A stretch of 64,000 nt of DNA from Turritopsis dohrnii (GCA_027922465.2 BQMF02000015.1:62001-126000); one strand, 5' to 3'. Shown: positions 45,601 through 56,672, counted from the first letter of the stretch. Numbers and translations: made by a program. The notes: a model not told the origin generated them from the sequence alone.

Positions 45601-48600
45601 AGTTTACTGATGTTGCAATATACATACAACTACATTTTATTTTCTTACCATATTGTAACCCTCTTTCCTCTTCCTGTAGTATAAACACAGTCTCAAATGT
45701 GCATTTATTTGTTTTTTAATTTTCCCCATATCCTATAAAACTGTTATGCCGTTACCACCACAAAGAAATCAGCATTGAATTGTTGGGTTTTAAAGTCGAT
45801 CATTCGAGTCAAATCATTAAACTTTGATCGATTTGGTCAATTGATTGACACTTCAAACAAAACGTCAAGTCGAGTTGCGAGATCGACCCGCTGATTGCCT
45901 TGTTGATTGAAACGTTGAGCCGTCAGTTGCGAGATTGACACGTTGATTGCCTTGTCGATTGAAGTATCGAGTCGTTGGGTCGCGAGATCGACTTGTTGAT
46001 TTTGACACCGAAATAACTTCATACATTTGAAAAACTTCCGAAATTTGGACCAAATTTGGCCCAAATTGTCCAATTTTAGTCAATTCTGACAAAATGACTG
46101 TCAAATTTGAAATCCGCACCTTTCAATTGTAATACACGCAAAATTTCATAAAATTTGAAGAACTTTTGAAATTTGGTCCAAATTTGGCCCAAATTGTCCA
46201 ATTTTAGTCAATTCTGACAAAATGACTGTCAAATTTGAAATCCGCACCTTTCAATTGTAATACATGCAAAATTTCATAAAATTTGAAGAACTTTTGAAAT
46301 TTGGTCCAAATTTGGCCCAAATTGTCCAATTTTAGTCAAATCTGGCAAAATGATTGCCAGAATTGAAATCAGCACCTGGCAAATGTAATCCATGCAAAAT
46401 TTCATGAAATTTGAAGAACTTTCGAAATTTGGTACAAATTTGGCCCAAATTGTCCAATTTTAGTCAAGTCTGAAAAAATTGACTGTCAACTTCGAAATCA
46501 TCACCTTGTCTAAATTGCCCATTTTAATCAAACCTGTCCTAAATTCCTAGCATAGGTCAGTCATTAACTATTCTGAATAAACAAACAATCCGAAATCCGA
46601 ACGGACTTTCCGAAAACGACGAAAAACTGTTACAGAGACAGATAAATAGATAGAATGTGGAAACCAAACAATTTCCTACGATTACGCGCGCGGAAATTGA
46701 ATAAAATAAAATAAAATAAAAGAGACAATAAAAAATAGTGAAAATAATTAAAGCGACATTGATTGGGTGTTCCTAATGAGAATAGGTTTGTTGCGATTTA
46801 TTAAGAGATTCTTCTTCAGTGTAAGTTTATAGTTATTGGACTCACGAGAAAAAATTTTTAAAATCCTCAAAAGAAGGAGTGGTGTGACAAAATACAGAAT
46901 TTTCTAAGACAAAGGTAAAATGGTTAGGTTGTTTTTTCTTCCTCTGTAAGCTTGTACATAAAATTAATCTTAATAAACGCATTACGTTATTTGCTGTAGT
47001 TCTGCTGAATAGGCAGATATTTCTTGAGTTCACAATATTATCAGAGAAACTCACTCTGAATTTTTTCAACTGAGTACAAATGATTCTGTTCTTTCCATCT
47101 GAATTTTCATTCGGCATTTAGATTTATCAACAATGTAAAACAAATTTTCAAAATTTGAAATTCTGTTTTCATTAGATAGAAGATGAGCAGACGGTGTTGT
47201 ACCAGAGAACAATTGGTTTGAATGTTAAGGGGACATCTCAAAGTTTCAAGTCACTCAACTGTGATCTGATGCAGTCATGCATTCCACCCCCAAGCATCAC
47301 TGGACAGTTGTCGTGGGAGGATATTGAACAGTCAAATTTACTTTTAGAAGAAACAGCTAGAATGGTAGGATCATACAGCTATCGAGCTTTGCCTTGTTAT
47401 CAGTTATTGTATTGTTACTATTAAGAATGTTATTGTCAAGATAATAATGATGCTGTTATATGTAGAGCTAAGCGTTGCACTAAGCTGATGTCAGTAGAAA
47501 ATAGAACAATTGAGAAAAGTGTTCAAAGAAAGAAATGATTGGCTCCCTCGTGGAGGTTATCTCATAAGAAAACTGCTGACACAATTTTTTCTTGACCTTA
47601 TGATAGTAAATTGATTTTGGATTGAGAAAGGAGATTCATTTTACATAATTGAATAGTTTACATAATTGTATAATCATAATTGGTCAGCGCGGCAGCAGCT
47701 GATCTTTCATTAGCATTTGTGTTCGTCCGTCTGTAAGTCCATACATTTTTGTCCCCAATTGTAGGCTGATACCACTAAAAACATAAACCTTAATTTTGAG
47801 GCTGGAATAGAGGCTATTTGTTGATTGTGGCTTAATCAAGAATTGTTTATTGACTCATAATTAGAACTACTTTATTAGGGTGAGTGCGGACTCCATAAAA
47901 ATAAAGGGGAGTTTACGTTTCTGGAAACATGCATTTATAATGCTTATCAGAGAAGCAATGCAATTCTCAATATTGTGATCGTTATAAGTGATTATATACT
48001 GCTGAGTTTCCTTGCTAGCTACTTAGTGCTGATTTTGTGTTTTGTGTTATTAAATTGGTCAGGAGATATGAGAGCTCTGCTACCTACAAGCCAAGCAAGG
48101 GCCTATGTATGCTATGATGCATTATGCATTTTTATAACCTGTTAATAGTTACATCCGTCAACTTAGAAGAGTTTTCAATGTGTGTGTGTGTGTTAAGAAA
48201 TCTATAGTTACCCAAACAGACAACATCTCAAAAAAGTGTATATATAAGACATTTTATAGTTACCTCTCTTCTGTGAAGGTGCATTTGTGTGCTACTTAAA
48301 ATTGAATTAATCAAAATTCTGTGTGAGTTGTAATGTAATGCAATGGACGCATAGTGTTTACAAACCCTAATTATAACTTGAAATCCGGAATGCCTATTTA
48401 TTCAGTGTTTTAATTTAATGAACAAATTACCTATGATGAAATCATTATAAGTCTATTTTTTATTTCTTTCATAGTCTTGTCTTGTCACTCATGTTTCGTA
48501 TAATCTTTTATGTTTACATGTATGTAAAAAATTATTATTAGCCATAGAAAAATTTCATTTTTTCATTTTAACATCAGCACTGACGATGATCTTTAAATCG

Positions 48601-51600
48601 AAAAGCTTTTGCGAATTTGTTGTTGTTTTTTACGGTAGCAGCGTAAGCGAATACCGTATTAAAACACCCTTGGACTCCTACTACTACTCCTACTCCTACT
48701 ACTACTACTCCGGCCGAAACGGCAGTTTTTAGCCTACGATTTAGAGTATGCGAGTCCCCACTAAAAACTCAATATACATTCTAATGAACGAACGCAGCCT
48801 TTTGAATTTTCGAAGGTTTTCAATCACATACATTTAAAATACGTTTTCTTTGATATTTTATCACTTAATTGATGAAGGAATGGATATTAATCAAATAGGT
48901 CTACATAAAACTGGGACTTTTAGTTACTTTTATGGTACTGAATCAATGAACTTTGGCACTTGAAAATAGATATGTTTTTCGTGTCAGTAAAGCACAGATC
49001 AGACTTTCTTATTACTTTCTACATTTGTTAGCTATCTGTTCTGTCTTTGAACATCAAGGTTTTCAAAAATCGAGTTGAAAAAAGGCAGTTATCTGTTTGA
49101 ATTCATTTTCGGTTTCAAAAAATTATAATTCAAAACATACATTTTTTTTCGAAGAAACGCGTTTTTTTTTTCTACATAAGCTCTTATAAAAAAACGTACG
49201 TTATAAACAGCTCATGCATGTATAATTCTTTTGTCTTCTAATAAATTAAATTGCTGGTGTGTTGCGATTAGACCCTATTTACACGAGTTAGTAATTTTAA
49301 ACATTATAATATCGTTTATGCCTGTTTTCCAACAGTAAGATATCTCAAGAAATAACGTTTACAGAACGTTTAAGAACTTTAAGTAAAATTTAAAAGTATT
49401 CTTGTGGCAAGCACTTTTGCTGCTACCGTTTTGCGCCATCTGGCTCTTGTTATGTTTCATTCTGTGTCTCTGCTTGGCCAGCAATCTCTTATTTTCTTAT
49501 TCTCAAATAATAAGCAGTTGTTTTGCTTACTTTTTTATTTTCAATGAAGTCCAACAAAAATGTGTGAAAGCCACATTGTCACGCATACGAGCACTCAAAA
49601 ACAGCTTATTTGAAGACTGAGTAACTTATTTTGACTTTAATACAAACTTTTTTAATCGAAATCAGATTAGCATTCACTTCAATTGAGAAAAAATCATATT
49701 TTGTTTGGAAAAGATCTCTTATTACTTTAGAGAAAACCCCTACATGAAAGTCTTTTTGATATAAACTTAATATTACATATTCAGGTATATATACAAATAA
49801 GACATTAATAAATATTTGAGTGAATGCTTCGTATCTTTAATTTCTTTGATACAGATTTTATTGAATTAAGTTTTGTTGTAATGATGCTGGTATATGCTAT
49901 CAATTTTGAGAGGGTACCTGTCTGCTTTTTCAACTGGAATGTGTTATTCTTTGAATCGCTGCCACTATTTTGACCTTCTTGCTGCGAAAACGTTTTTCCA
50001 TTTTTTCTTGATAGTCCAACATTTTTCATCTTTGCTGAAATCACTAACTTTCAGGCCTCCTGTCCTGTTGTTTCTATAATTAGTTTTATGTGTAGACATT
50101 AATGGTGCATTCATAAGTATTTGAGTGAATGTGTTGTATATTTAATATCTATGATTGTTTTGAATTAAATTTTACTACAATGATATATATTGCTTTATGA
50201 ACTCAATATCTGTTTCTGTTTCTGTCTCATAATAGTTTATAATAGTTTCAGATTTGAACTGGGGTTTCTTATTCACTGTCACATTAGTTGTATCTCAAAA
50301 ATTCTTATTTCGAGCTTCATGGTGAGCAAAAAGGTTTTCGATTTTGCTTTACAGTCCATCACTCTTCAACTATCCTGAAAGCGCTGACCTTCAGGCCTCA
50401 GGGCCTCTTGTTCTATTATGAAGTTCAAAGTTGACTTACAGTTCACAAACATGTCACAGTTGCACATAGACTTCCAGCTGTAGTTACTATGAATAACATA
50501 GTGAAGCTTTTTGCAGTGTTATAAATAGGGCATTGTACTATTATGTCCAATTTCAATTTTGGGTAGAGTATTTTTTGCTGATGAATTGCACAGAAACTTG
50601 TTTTGAAGTTAGTATGGTAAACTATTAAATTTAATGTGATAATATGAATGTAAAAATGAACTGTGAACTGTGTTCGATGAAATCTAAACCTCAGATGAGA
50701 ATAAGCAATCAAAAGAAATATTTTCTCAAATCTTAATTTTCTGTAGTGTCATTCATGGATTATCTCTACACATTCTTCATGCGTATCATTATAAATTTTC
50801 TTTCAGCTGAAGTCACAATCATGTAAAGCTAAGACTGCTCTGTTGTCTAAGAAGGTTGATGGAGATCATGTAAGACCACAGTATATTATTTTTGTTTTCA
50901 TGGACAAAAAAGGTTTTCATCAAGTTGTATAATTTTGAGTTTGTTTTAATGTTTTCTTTGTAAGCAAAACACCTCCCAACAATTGTCATTAATCATTTAG
51001 AACTCCCTACCTGGTGGTGTTTGGACCAAATCACCAACGAAAACACGAGGAAATCAAAGTAATGTAAGCCCATGTTTTGTTTGTCTTCGTATTTAGTTTA
51101 CCTTATACATTCTTTTTGCCAGTGTTTTCTTCGTGCTTATTGCCTAATCTTCATTCTGATTGGTAACTAGAGAAATTGTTTGTGTATTCATTACTCTGTT
51201 TGTTAACGCGAAAGCATCCTGGAGTCAGTGGAAAAATAAGATCAAGAAATAATACTTTTACTAATTCAAGGTTTGACACATTTCAGGTTACCTTTATCCC
51301 AGCGAGCAAATTTACTGAAAAATCACTGCGAAGGAGTGTATTTCTATAGGAATATATACACCATTTCAATAATGGGGTCATTCCATGTGAAATCAACCAC
51401 AATTAATAGAAAATGTCACCCTTCGTTGATTAGTAACTTCAATTCAAAAAAGTATTTTTTTTGTTAAAAATAGGGAAAATTAGAAAGTCATTTATTTGAG
51501 TTAGGAAAATATAACCAAAGCAATTTTCAATATACTAGTAGCTATATATATGTAGATAACTTTGGCAAAAAATTTTTTTTTCCTATTATATATGTTATTG

Positions 51601-54600
51601 CATTTTTCTCCGGGACTGTTGATTTTCATAGAAATTTTCTGATCTCAATTTTAAATCTCGAATTAGAGTATGATGCACTTGAAATTGACTTTTCTTACTA
51701 TGATTTTTGGATTCCTCGCCTTCAAAAATGGTCAGGTACCAATTTTCAGGTCAATACCTCCAGTAGAACAAATTTAATTGCTAAAAGACTGACGTCCGAA
51801 AACCAGAAAAATATGCGGCGCTGAGAAAATAAGCTGAAAAAGGGCCTGGGACCGAGTGTCGATATCTCTGGAACCGCTGGAGGTATTGAGCTGAAATTTG
51901 GTACAGAAGTTTCTCTCATCGATACAAGCTCACGTACCAAAAATGACCAAATTCTGAAGGGGTGGGTGACATGGCCTTTCTCATTTGACATCAGGGATTT
52001 TTCCAAGCACTATCCAACTACCGTTTACCGGTAGTTAAAACTCAATCTTGAATTGAGTTTGGAAACTCAGTCATTCATTGTCAATTAAATATTTTTTAGC
52101 TCTTAAATGCGTAGTGTTTAAAAAACATGTTTTCAGAGAGTAATTAGGCCATTATTCACCAATTATTCTGTTGCTAGGGAGAACGACCACCGTTGCTAAG
52201 GTAATTTTGAAATTTCCTTTGTTATACGCATTCATTTCTTCACATCACCAAAGAATATGAAAACAAAAGTGGTACCAGTAGGATTCGTTTTCAAGTTATT
52301 CAATGAAATTAAAAAACATCTTAGTTCCCAACTCTCTTCACATGCCTCTCATGACAAGGCCTGTTTGTGGAGATTTAAATCTCTAAGATTGCATAGCTTC
52401 CTGGACTGTCAAACTCAATCTTCTCTACGAAAAACGGTAGTAACCAAAAGTGCTTGGAAAAATCCCTGGACATGGAATGACCCAATGTTCTTTATCGCAG
52501 TGACTTTTTGAAGATTTTGCTCACTGGGCTCGACTGAAATATAGATACCGCGGCTGATTGTAAACGTGATTATAATAGTTTGTATGTTTCCATAGAAATG
52601 CACTCCTTCGCAGTGATTTTCAAGAAATTATTCCACTGGTTGAAATCTTTTTCCCTTTCTTACTGAATTTATCGTGTACTTTATAGGTTGATTCGGCTAG
52701 TGATAACCCACAACTTCACTCACTGGTCAATGGGTCCCCGCCCGACACCTGGAGTGGAATGGATATGATTAAGCCTACCACGACTGCATGTGAAGGACTG
52801 TTGAAAAACTCCTCCTGTATTGTTCAAACGAAAGCTGTTTCTACTGCTAGGAAAGTCTGCAATGAAGATGATGAAGAAGGTAAAATAAAATACAGAATAT
52901 TAAAATTTCGAAAATCTAAATTGAAGATTCTTATAAATTTTAACACCTTGTTTTAAATTGGTTAAGAAGATGTTAGATCGTTGCCCAGTGGGCAAAATTG
53001 TCGAAAAGTCACTGCGACGAAGAGAGTTTTTATAGCAAAAGTTTGCATGTTTCTATAGAAATGCACTCCTTCGCAGTGATTTTTCAACGAATTTGCCCAC
53101 TGGGTAGTGACCCAAGTAAACATTTTTTAGCGTGTGGAACTTTGAAAGTTTAGAAGACGAACAATACGTGTCCGAGTTTATTTACATATCCAACATTTTT
53201 TTCACGGCACTTAAATGCGGACGACTCAGTAGTCACGCAACGTTTTTCTACGTCAATACAGTCTAGTGCACCAATAAGATTTTTCGTTTGTTTATGCGTA
53301 TTTTCTTTGACGGGATTGGTCAATTTAGAAGCTGTTGTACTTGGACCTTTCCAAATGAACTTGGTGAATGATAATTTAAATCGTGGACATATTGCTGAAC
53401 AGGAAAAATCTAAGGTATGTCAGTATGTTTAACTTGGTAAGTTAGTCTAAAAGCAGTGTTAAGAAAGTTTAGTAAAGGATGAAATAACAAGGGGGGAAAT
53501 GTGTGATTTTTGAATTTTCTTCGTGAAGGATGAACGGGCGGTGCGCCATTTAATGTTGATATGTTGTTTGCTGCTGCTATGTTGTTTTCTGTTGCTATGT
53601 AGCAAAATCAATATTGGAAGTTCCGTCAAATCTTCATGGATATCGAAAGAGATCAAGTTCGTGAGAAGCGCAGACGTCAAAATCAACGTCAAAAAGTAGA
53701 AAAGTACGTCGTTCATACACGTCATTCTTATACGTTATTCATCTACGTCATTTACATACGTCGTTCATCTACGTCATTCATATGCGTCGTTCATCTGCGT
53801 CGTTCATGTGAAAGTAGTTAATTTTCGTTATTAAAAAAGAATCCCGGAAAATGCGCAGTTCTGCATTTTCTAAAATGTATTTCGGACATATAACTAAACA
53901 CCATATGCCAAAGCGGTATAGAAGCTACCGTAATGGTGTAGCAGTCACCCTAGCGGTATACCAATTTCAAATAAACGCAGACGACCTTGTAAGCTTATCA
54001 TTTTCACTAGCTGATGGGTGTGAGTACATAAAACTTGAAGTTTTGATAATAGAAAATGTTGAAGCTTTTAGTACTTTATTATTACATTGTTGGCATATTG
54101 TGTTATACATCTATTAATATATTGTGGAAAACTACTGGAAAATATTCTGGATAAATAGTTATTAACCTCTTTGCTTTCCAGATTAAAACTTCATAAAGAA
54201 CTGGAGAGGAGGTTCGAAGAAGATCGTCTGAGAGACTTCCAGGAGGAAGCAATAACAGAAGACGATGACGAAACTCCAGACCATGTGAGAACTAAATGCA
54301 TCAAGATTTACCTTTTTTTGTTACCAATACAGATACGTTTATCCTTACTGTTACTTCAATGAATACCAGTAAAAACTCGATGCCTCTCAATCTTCTGATA
54401 TACTGTTTCTAAAGGCATCGGTATGAAGTTGGTTTGGCATTTAGAGAGACGATAGGGCCAGGACTGGAACACAAGTTGATTTCAGCTAGCTTAACTTTTG
54501 TTTTTTTAAGTTTTCACTGAAAAGTTACTAATAAAATAGGTCTTCGTCACCAGGCTATTTGGTCAATTTGGTTTTATTTACAGAGTGGAAGATATGCAGA

Positions 54601-54992
54601 ACCACCAAAGTCATCCCCACTGCAGAAGAGGGCTGGTTACGAAATCGAAGTATATAGGTGTGAAAATTGATTCATTTCTCTTTAATCTTTTTTTGTTGCC
54701 TTACCTGTTTTTATTTGCGTTTACTTAAGTTGCTATCTATGTGTGTCCCACTTATCTGTTCCATCACAGAGGCTATACTATCTATACTTTTTTTCGTAGA
54801 TATATAGAGGCTTTACTTCAAACAGCGAAGGAAAGGGTAAAGCTCTGCAATATAGTTGTGCCACCTATATGCTCGTGTGCTCCTACAATTTGGGACTCTC
54901 ACCCGGAGAAGTGCGCCAATAACTGTATCTTTCATCGAAATCCTAAAGGCATGTTTTCTTTTTCGTCAGTTGTCAAACTGTTGAACGAGTGA
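42429..54992 (+). CDS. CCDC15: CCDC15-like coiled-coil protein, 11 exons
   Basis: Exons: 42429-42626, 43015-43164, 47176-47364, 50807-50869, 51001-51063, 52687-52879, 53329-53414, 53603-53703, 54182-54284, 54584-54657, 54800-54992. All introns are GT-AG, all phases match, and the sum is 1413 nt (470 aa plus stop). Residues 67-116 form a charged coiled coil (QLEKEDKLKQFQQEVAKRVN). Residues 315-375 form a second one rich in E, R and K (QVREKRRRQNQRQKVEK, LHKELERRFEEDRLRDFQEE). The C-terminus (407-470) has RYIEALLQTAKERV and a cysteine motif, PPICSC then WDSHPEKCANNCIF. This C-terminal block and the order of coiled coils agree with what I remember of CCDC15, a poorly characterised, ciliary/centrosomal-type protein. 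The gene symbol is therefore tentative, but the gene model itself is strong. Exon 1 is the least certain. Confidence 0.7.
43015..43164 (+). CDS. CCDC15: CCDC15-like exon 2, coiled coil
   Basis: 50 codons between TTTTTTTCTAG and GTAAGG, phase 0 on both sides: HHAEVQSEKVLQKQLEKED to KLRSIKL. Heptad-like charged helix. Confidence 0.75.
43235..43355. mobile_element. M1 MITE, copy 2, in intron 2
   Basis: GCAGTGGGCAAATTTATCAA to TGATGTTGCCCACTGGG, an inverted pair 121 bp apart. The central ATTTCTATAGAAATAT is itself palindromic. Confidence 0.8.
44224..44760 (+). repeat. 128-bp tandem repeats, first block
   Basis: GGTCCAAATTTGGCCCAAAT recurs at 44258, 44386, 44514 and 44642, an exact 128-bp period. 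The unit also contains ACAAAATGACTGTCAAATT and ATACATGCAAAATTTCATA. It is intronic (intron 2 of the CCDC15-like gene). Confidence 0.9.
44755..44960 (+). repeat. Left arm of an inverted repeat inside the 128-bp repeat locus
   Basis: TGAAGTTATATGGGTGTCAA, followed by repeated TTTCAATCAACAAGGCAA and GTCGATCTCGCAAC motifs. It is mirrored at about 45795-46022. Confidence 0.75.
45795..46022 (-). repeat. Right arm of the inverted repeat
   Basis: Reverse-complement relative of 44755-44960: TTGCGAGATCGACTTGTTG-type units ending TTTTGACACCGAAATAACTT. The arms are imperfect because the internal ~60-bp motif repeats have shifted register. Confidence 0.75.
46023..46520 (+). repeat. 128-bp tandem repeats, second block
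   Basis: Repeat starts at about 46048, 46175, 46303 and 46431, in the same orientation as the first block. The two direct blocks thus bracket an inverted pair with about 840 bp of other sequence between its arms. Confidence 0.9.
47176..47364 (+). CDS. CCDC15: CCDC15-like exon 3
   Basis: 63 codons, phase 0 on both sides, between TTTTCATTAG and GTAGGATC. It includes CIPPPSITGQLSWEDIEQSN. No known domain. Confidence 0.7.
47365..49804. other. Intron 3, first part: repeats but no gene
   Basis: Contains a short (TG)n run near 48180, a (CTACTACTC)-type trinucleotide tract at 48677-48712, and a GTAGCAGCGTAAGCG block near 48640 whose rough complement appears near 49415. The 72-codon frame at 49402 has no recognised product. 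Confidence 0.5.
49805..50415 (+). repeat. Diverged direct duplication (~300-bp unit)
   Basis: TATTTGAGTGAATGCTTCGT through CTTTCAGGCCTCCTGTCCTG (49810-50068) recurs as TATTTGAGTGAATGTGTTGT through CCTTCAGGCCTCAGGGCCTC (50118-50407). The last motif also resembles GACCTTCAGGCCTTCAGTCC at 36880, so the unit is probably a dispersed repeat. Confidence 0.65.
50807..50869 (+). CDS. CCDC15: CCDC15-like exon 4
   Basis: 21 codons between TTTCTTTCAG and GTAAGACC, phase 0 on both sides: LKSQSCKAKTALLSKKVDGD then H. Confidence 0.65.
51001..51063 (+). CDS. CCDC15: CCDC15-like exon 5
   Basis: 21 codons between AATCATTTAG and GTAAGCCC, phase 0 on both sides: NSLPGGVWTKSPTKTRGNQS then N. Confidence 0.65.
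51375..52483. mobile_element. 1.1-kb DNA element inserted in the M1 MITE
   Basis: Inverted ends GGGTCATTCCATGTGAAAT and ATTTGACATGGAATGACCC (the latter interrupted by the next insertion), with AATG on both sides at 51371-51374 and 52484-52487. No transposase. Its interior includes a diverged minus-strand palindromic stretch around 51720-51960 (AGGTACCAATTTTCAGGTCA paired with GAGCTGAAATTTGGTACAGA). Confidence 0.8.
51992..52468. mobile_element. 477-bp element nested inside the 1.1-kb element
   Basis: Ends CAGGGATTTTTCCAAGCACT and GTGCTTGGAAAAATCCCTG are near-perfect inverted repeats, flanked by GACAT at 51987-51991 and 52469-52473. CAGGG ends are usual for hAT or related superfamilies. The 5-bp visible duplication leaves the assignment open. 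Confidence 0.85.
52687..52879 (+). CDS. CCDC15: CCDC15-like exon 6
   Basis: 64 codons plus one base after TACTTTATAG, donor AAG|GTAAAA. It begins VDSASDNPQLHSLVNG and ends ARKVCNEDDEE; low-complexity, probably disordered. Confidence 0.7.
52984..53104. mobile_element. M1 MITE, copy 4, in intron 6
   Basis: CCCAGTGGGCAAAATTGTCG to CGAATTTGCCCACTGGGT; the most intact copy. A partial copy (right half only) lies at about 52585-52640. Confidence 0.85.
53329..53414 (+). CDS. CCDC15: CCDC15-like exon 7
   Basis: The acceptor CAATTTAG and phase 1 complete GAA, then AVVLGPFQMNLVNDNLNRGH to EQEKSK|GTATGT. The open frame and matching phases are the evidence. Confidence 0.6.
53603..53703 (+). CDS. CCDC15: CCDC15-like exon 8, coiled coil
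   Basis: 33 codons plus two bases between GCTATGTAG and GTACGTCG: QNQYWKFRQIFMDIERDQVR then EKRRRQNQRQKVE. Strongly basic helix. Confidence 0.75.
53704..53815 (+). repeat. Short minisatellite at the exon 8 donor
   Basis: About nine 12-13 bp units of the type TACGTCATTCATC/TGCGTCGTTCATC, starting directly at the splice donor GTACGTCGTTCA. Several units therefore contain a donor-like GTCGTT or ACGTCA. Confidence 0.8.
54182..54284 (+). CDS. CCDC15: CCDC15-like exon 9, coiled coil
   Basis: Completes the split lysine codon from exon 8, then LKLHKELERRFEEDRLRDFQ and EEAITEDDDETPDH before GTGAGA. Acceptor TTTGCTTTCCAG. Confidence 0.75.
54584..54657 (+). CDS. CCDC15: CCDC15-like exon 10
   Basis: 24 codons plus two bases between ATTTACAG and GTGTGAAA: SGRYAEPPKSSPLQKRAGYE then IEVY. 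The AG left over is completed by exon 11. Confidence 0.75.
54800..54992 (+). CDS. CCDC15: CCDC15-like exon 11, conserved C-terminus
   Basis: Completes an arginine codon after TTTTTTCGTAG, then YIEALLQTAKERVKLCNIVV, the PPICSC motif, WDSHPEKCANNCIF, and a stop at 54990-54992. The cysteine/histidine cluster could bind metal; that is inference. Confidence 0.8.
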
Positions 54993-55830
54993 TGGCTCAT
55001 CTTCTGGCTGCGATAATTACAGTCAAAAGTCTTTTAAATGTGTTTGGAAGAGTGTGCCCAATAGCCATGATCTTGTTGCGCTTGTTCGTTATATAACAAT
55101 GGCTGTCAAAAGGGACTTGTTACTAATTTGGTTATCGTGGAACCAACCAATCAGATCAGTTTTCTTTTTAACTCTCTCGACCTATTCACGAAAATTTGTA
55201 CTTTGCTGTTTTATTAGTTGTAAGACCGAAACACGGAGATTATCGTGTTTTTTTGGTTTTTTTTAGAATACATTCAGGCGCTAACAGCTGCGTTAAGGAA
55301 TTCGAGGTAGTCACGTGATCGAGCGATTTACAGGCAGCAGAAAAGCTACTTTATTTATGATTGAGCCAATAATATATTTTCCTTTTATAATGGACTTTGT
55401 GTGAATATTATTCCGAAAAATACTGTTTTATAAAACTTTATTTGTTTCTTCTGTATACCCATTCGACTAGCGTGTAGGTCCAAGGAGATCTGGAAATATC
55501 ATTTAACTGCCCACCTTATAAACATTAAACACAGAGAAGGTTTTTAGAATTAGACCTTTTCGAACTTTCTGTATATTAGTTATTGTTATGTTATCAAGTT
55601 TTGTCTCGTTACTATGCATTCTCTATTGTATTATTAATGACATGTTATTACTTAGTGAGATTCACTTAATATGTCTCTTATGCAGTGGGATAATTAAAAG
55701 CAATTAATATCTTCAAAAGGAGGCTGTACTTGTTGGTTTAGCCATAACACGAGGTTCGGACAGAAATTGGGGAAAGATCTATTAAAAGGTGTTAGATTGG
55801 TATAACCTAATCGCTTTTTTTCGCCACCTT
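54993..55830. other. 3' region of the CCDC15-like gene, no further gene seen
   Basis: Short open frames only. A polyadenylation signal variant (ATTAAA) may be present near 55525, but I cannot assign the transcript end. Confidence 0.4.
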
Positions 55831-55956
55831 CCCAGTAGGCAAAATCGTCAAAAAGTCACTGCGTCGAAGAACATTTTCATTGAAACAGTGTATTTTATTT
55901 ATTGCTATAGAAATGCACTCGATCGTAGAGGTGGTTTCAACGAATTTGCCGACTGA
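55831..55956. mobile_element. M1 MITE, copy 5
   Basis: CCCAGTAGGCAAAATCGTCA to GAATTTGCCGACTGAG, a diverged copy of the same ~120-bp family. Confidence 0.8.
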
Positions 55957-56672
55957 GTGACGTATAAAAGACTGACCCTATGTTTCCATTGTTTACATTG
56001 CTTAACGTTTTCGTATGCTCTCTCGGCTCCTATGTTACTTCATTTTATACTTTATTTTATACTATTTGAGGGATTGCAAATCTGTCATAAAATCTACGAA
56101 CAGAATTATTCAACACCATTTACGTTGTCAGCACGACAGTTAACGGGAAAAATCGGATAACCCTATTGCGATGTTCGGTTACACCGGAATTGTTTGTGTA
56201 TAATATTATCAACGCACATTTCTGATGATTTTTTCGACATGATTTATTCGCATTCCAGCAGTTTTATCATATTACTTACAAAGCAGTAACCTGGAAGCAA
56301 GACCTATCATATGAATCATTCCTCTCTGCTTAGCACTCGGAAAGTAGGAATGATGCCTAGGATGGTTGTTTAGTTGAGCGGTTCCTGTCATTACAGCTTC
56401 CGTAGTCCAAATGGGACTTCAAATGCTCTCGGACCTCCTTCGCAGGACCCTCATTGATAACAGTACCTTAAGGAACTGAAGAGACTAGCCTGGGTAAATA
56501 TTCATAAATGATAATAATAATAATAATAACTTCCTTCACAGCCTAGCAACTGAGTTAAAATTGATTTGTTTGAATTAAACGCAATGTTATGACAAAGCCA
56601 ACAAGAAGCATGGTGACGTTCAAAAGATTTTAATAGGCCTCTATTCCGAATTTCTGTTTAAATGCCGAGTTA
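55957..56672. other. No gene seen
   Basis: Short (AATAAT)n tract near 56510-56527. No coding sequence or RNA gene supported. Confidence 0.45.

Larger units (their letters stand above)
51298..52528. mobile_element. M1 MITE, copy 3, split by a nested element
   Basis: The left half is CCCAGCGAGCAAATTTACTG to CCATTTCAATAATG. The right half is AATGTTCTTTATCGCAGTGA to TTTGCTCACTGGG. Together they make a normal ~120-bp copy. The split carries an AATG duplication. Confidence 0.85.

Noticed and set aside
51273..51467. 64-codon frame in intron 5 as an extra exon
   Set aside because: It runs through the M1 MITE and into the nested element, and skipping it keeps the exon phases consistent.
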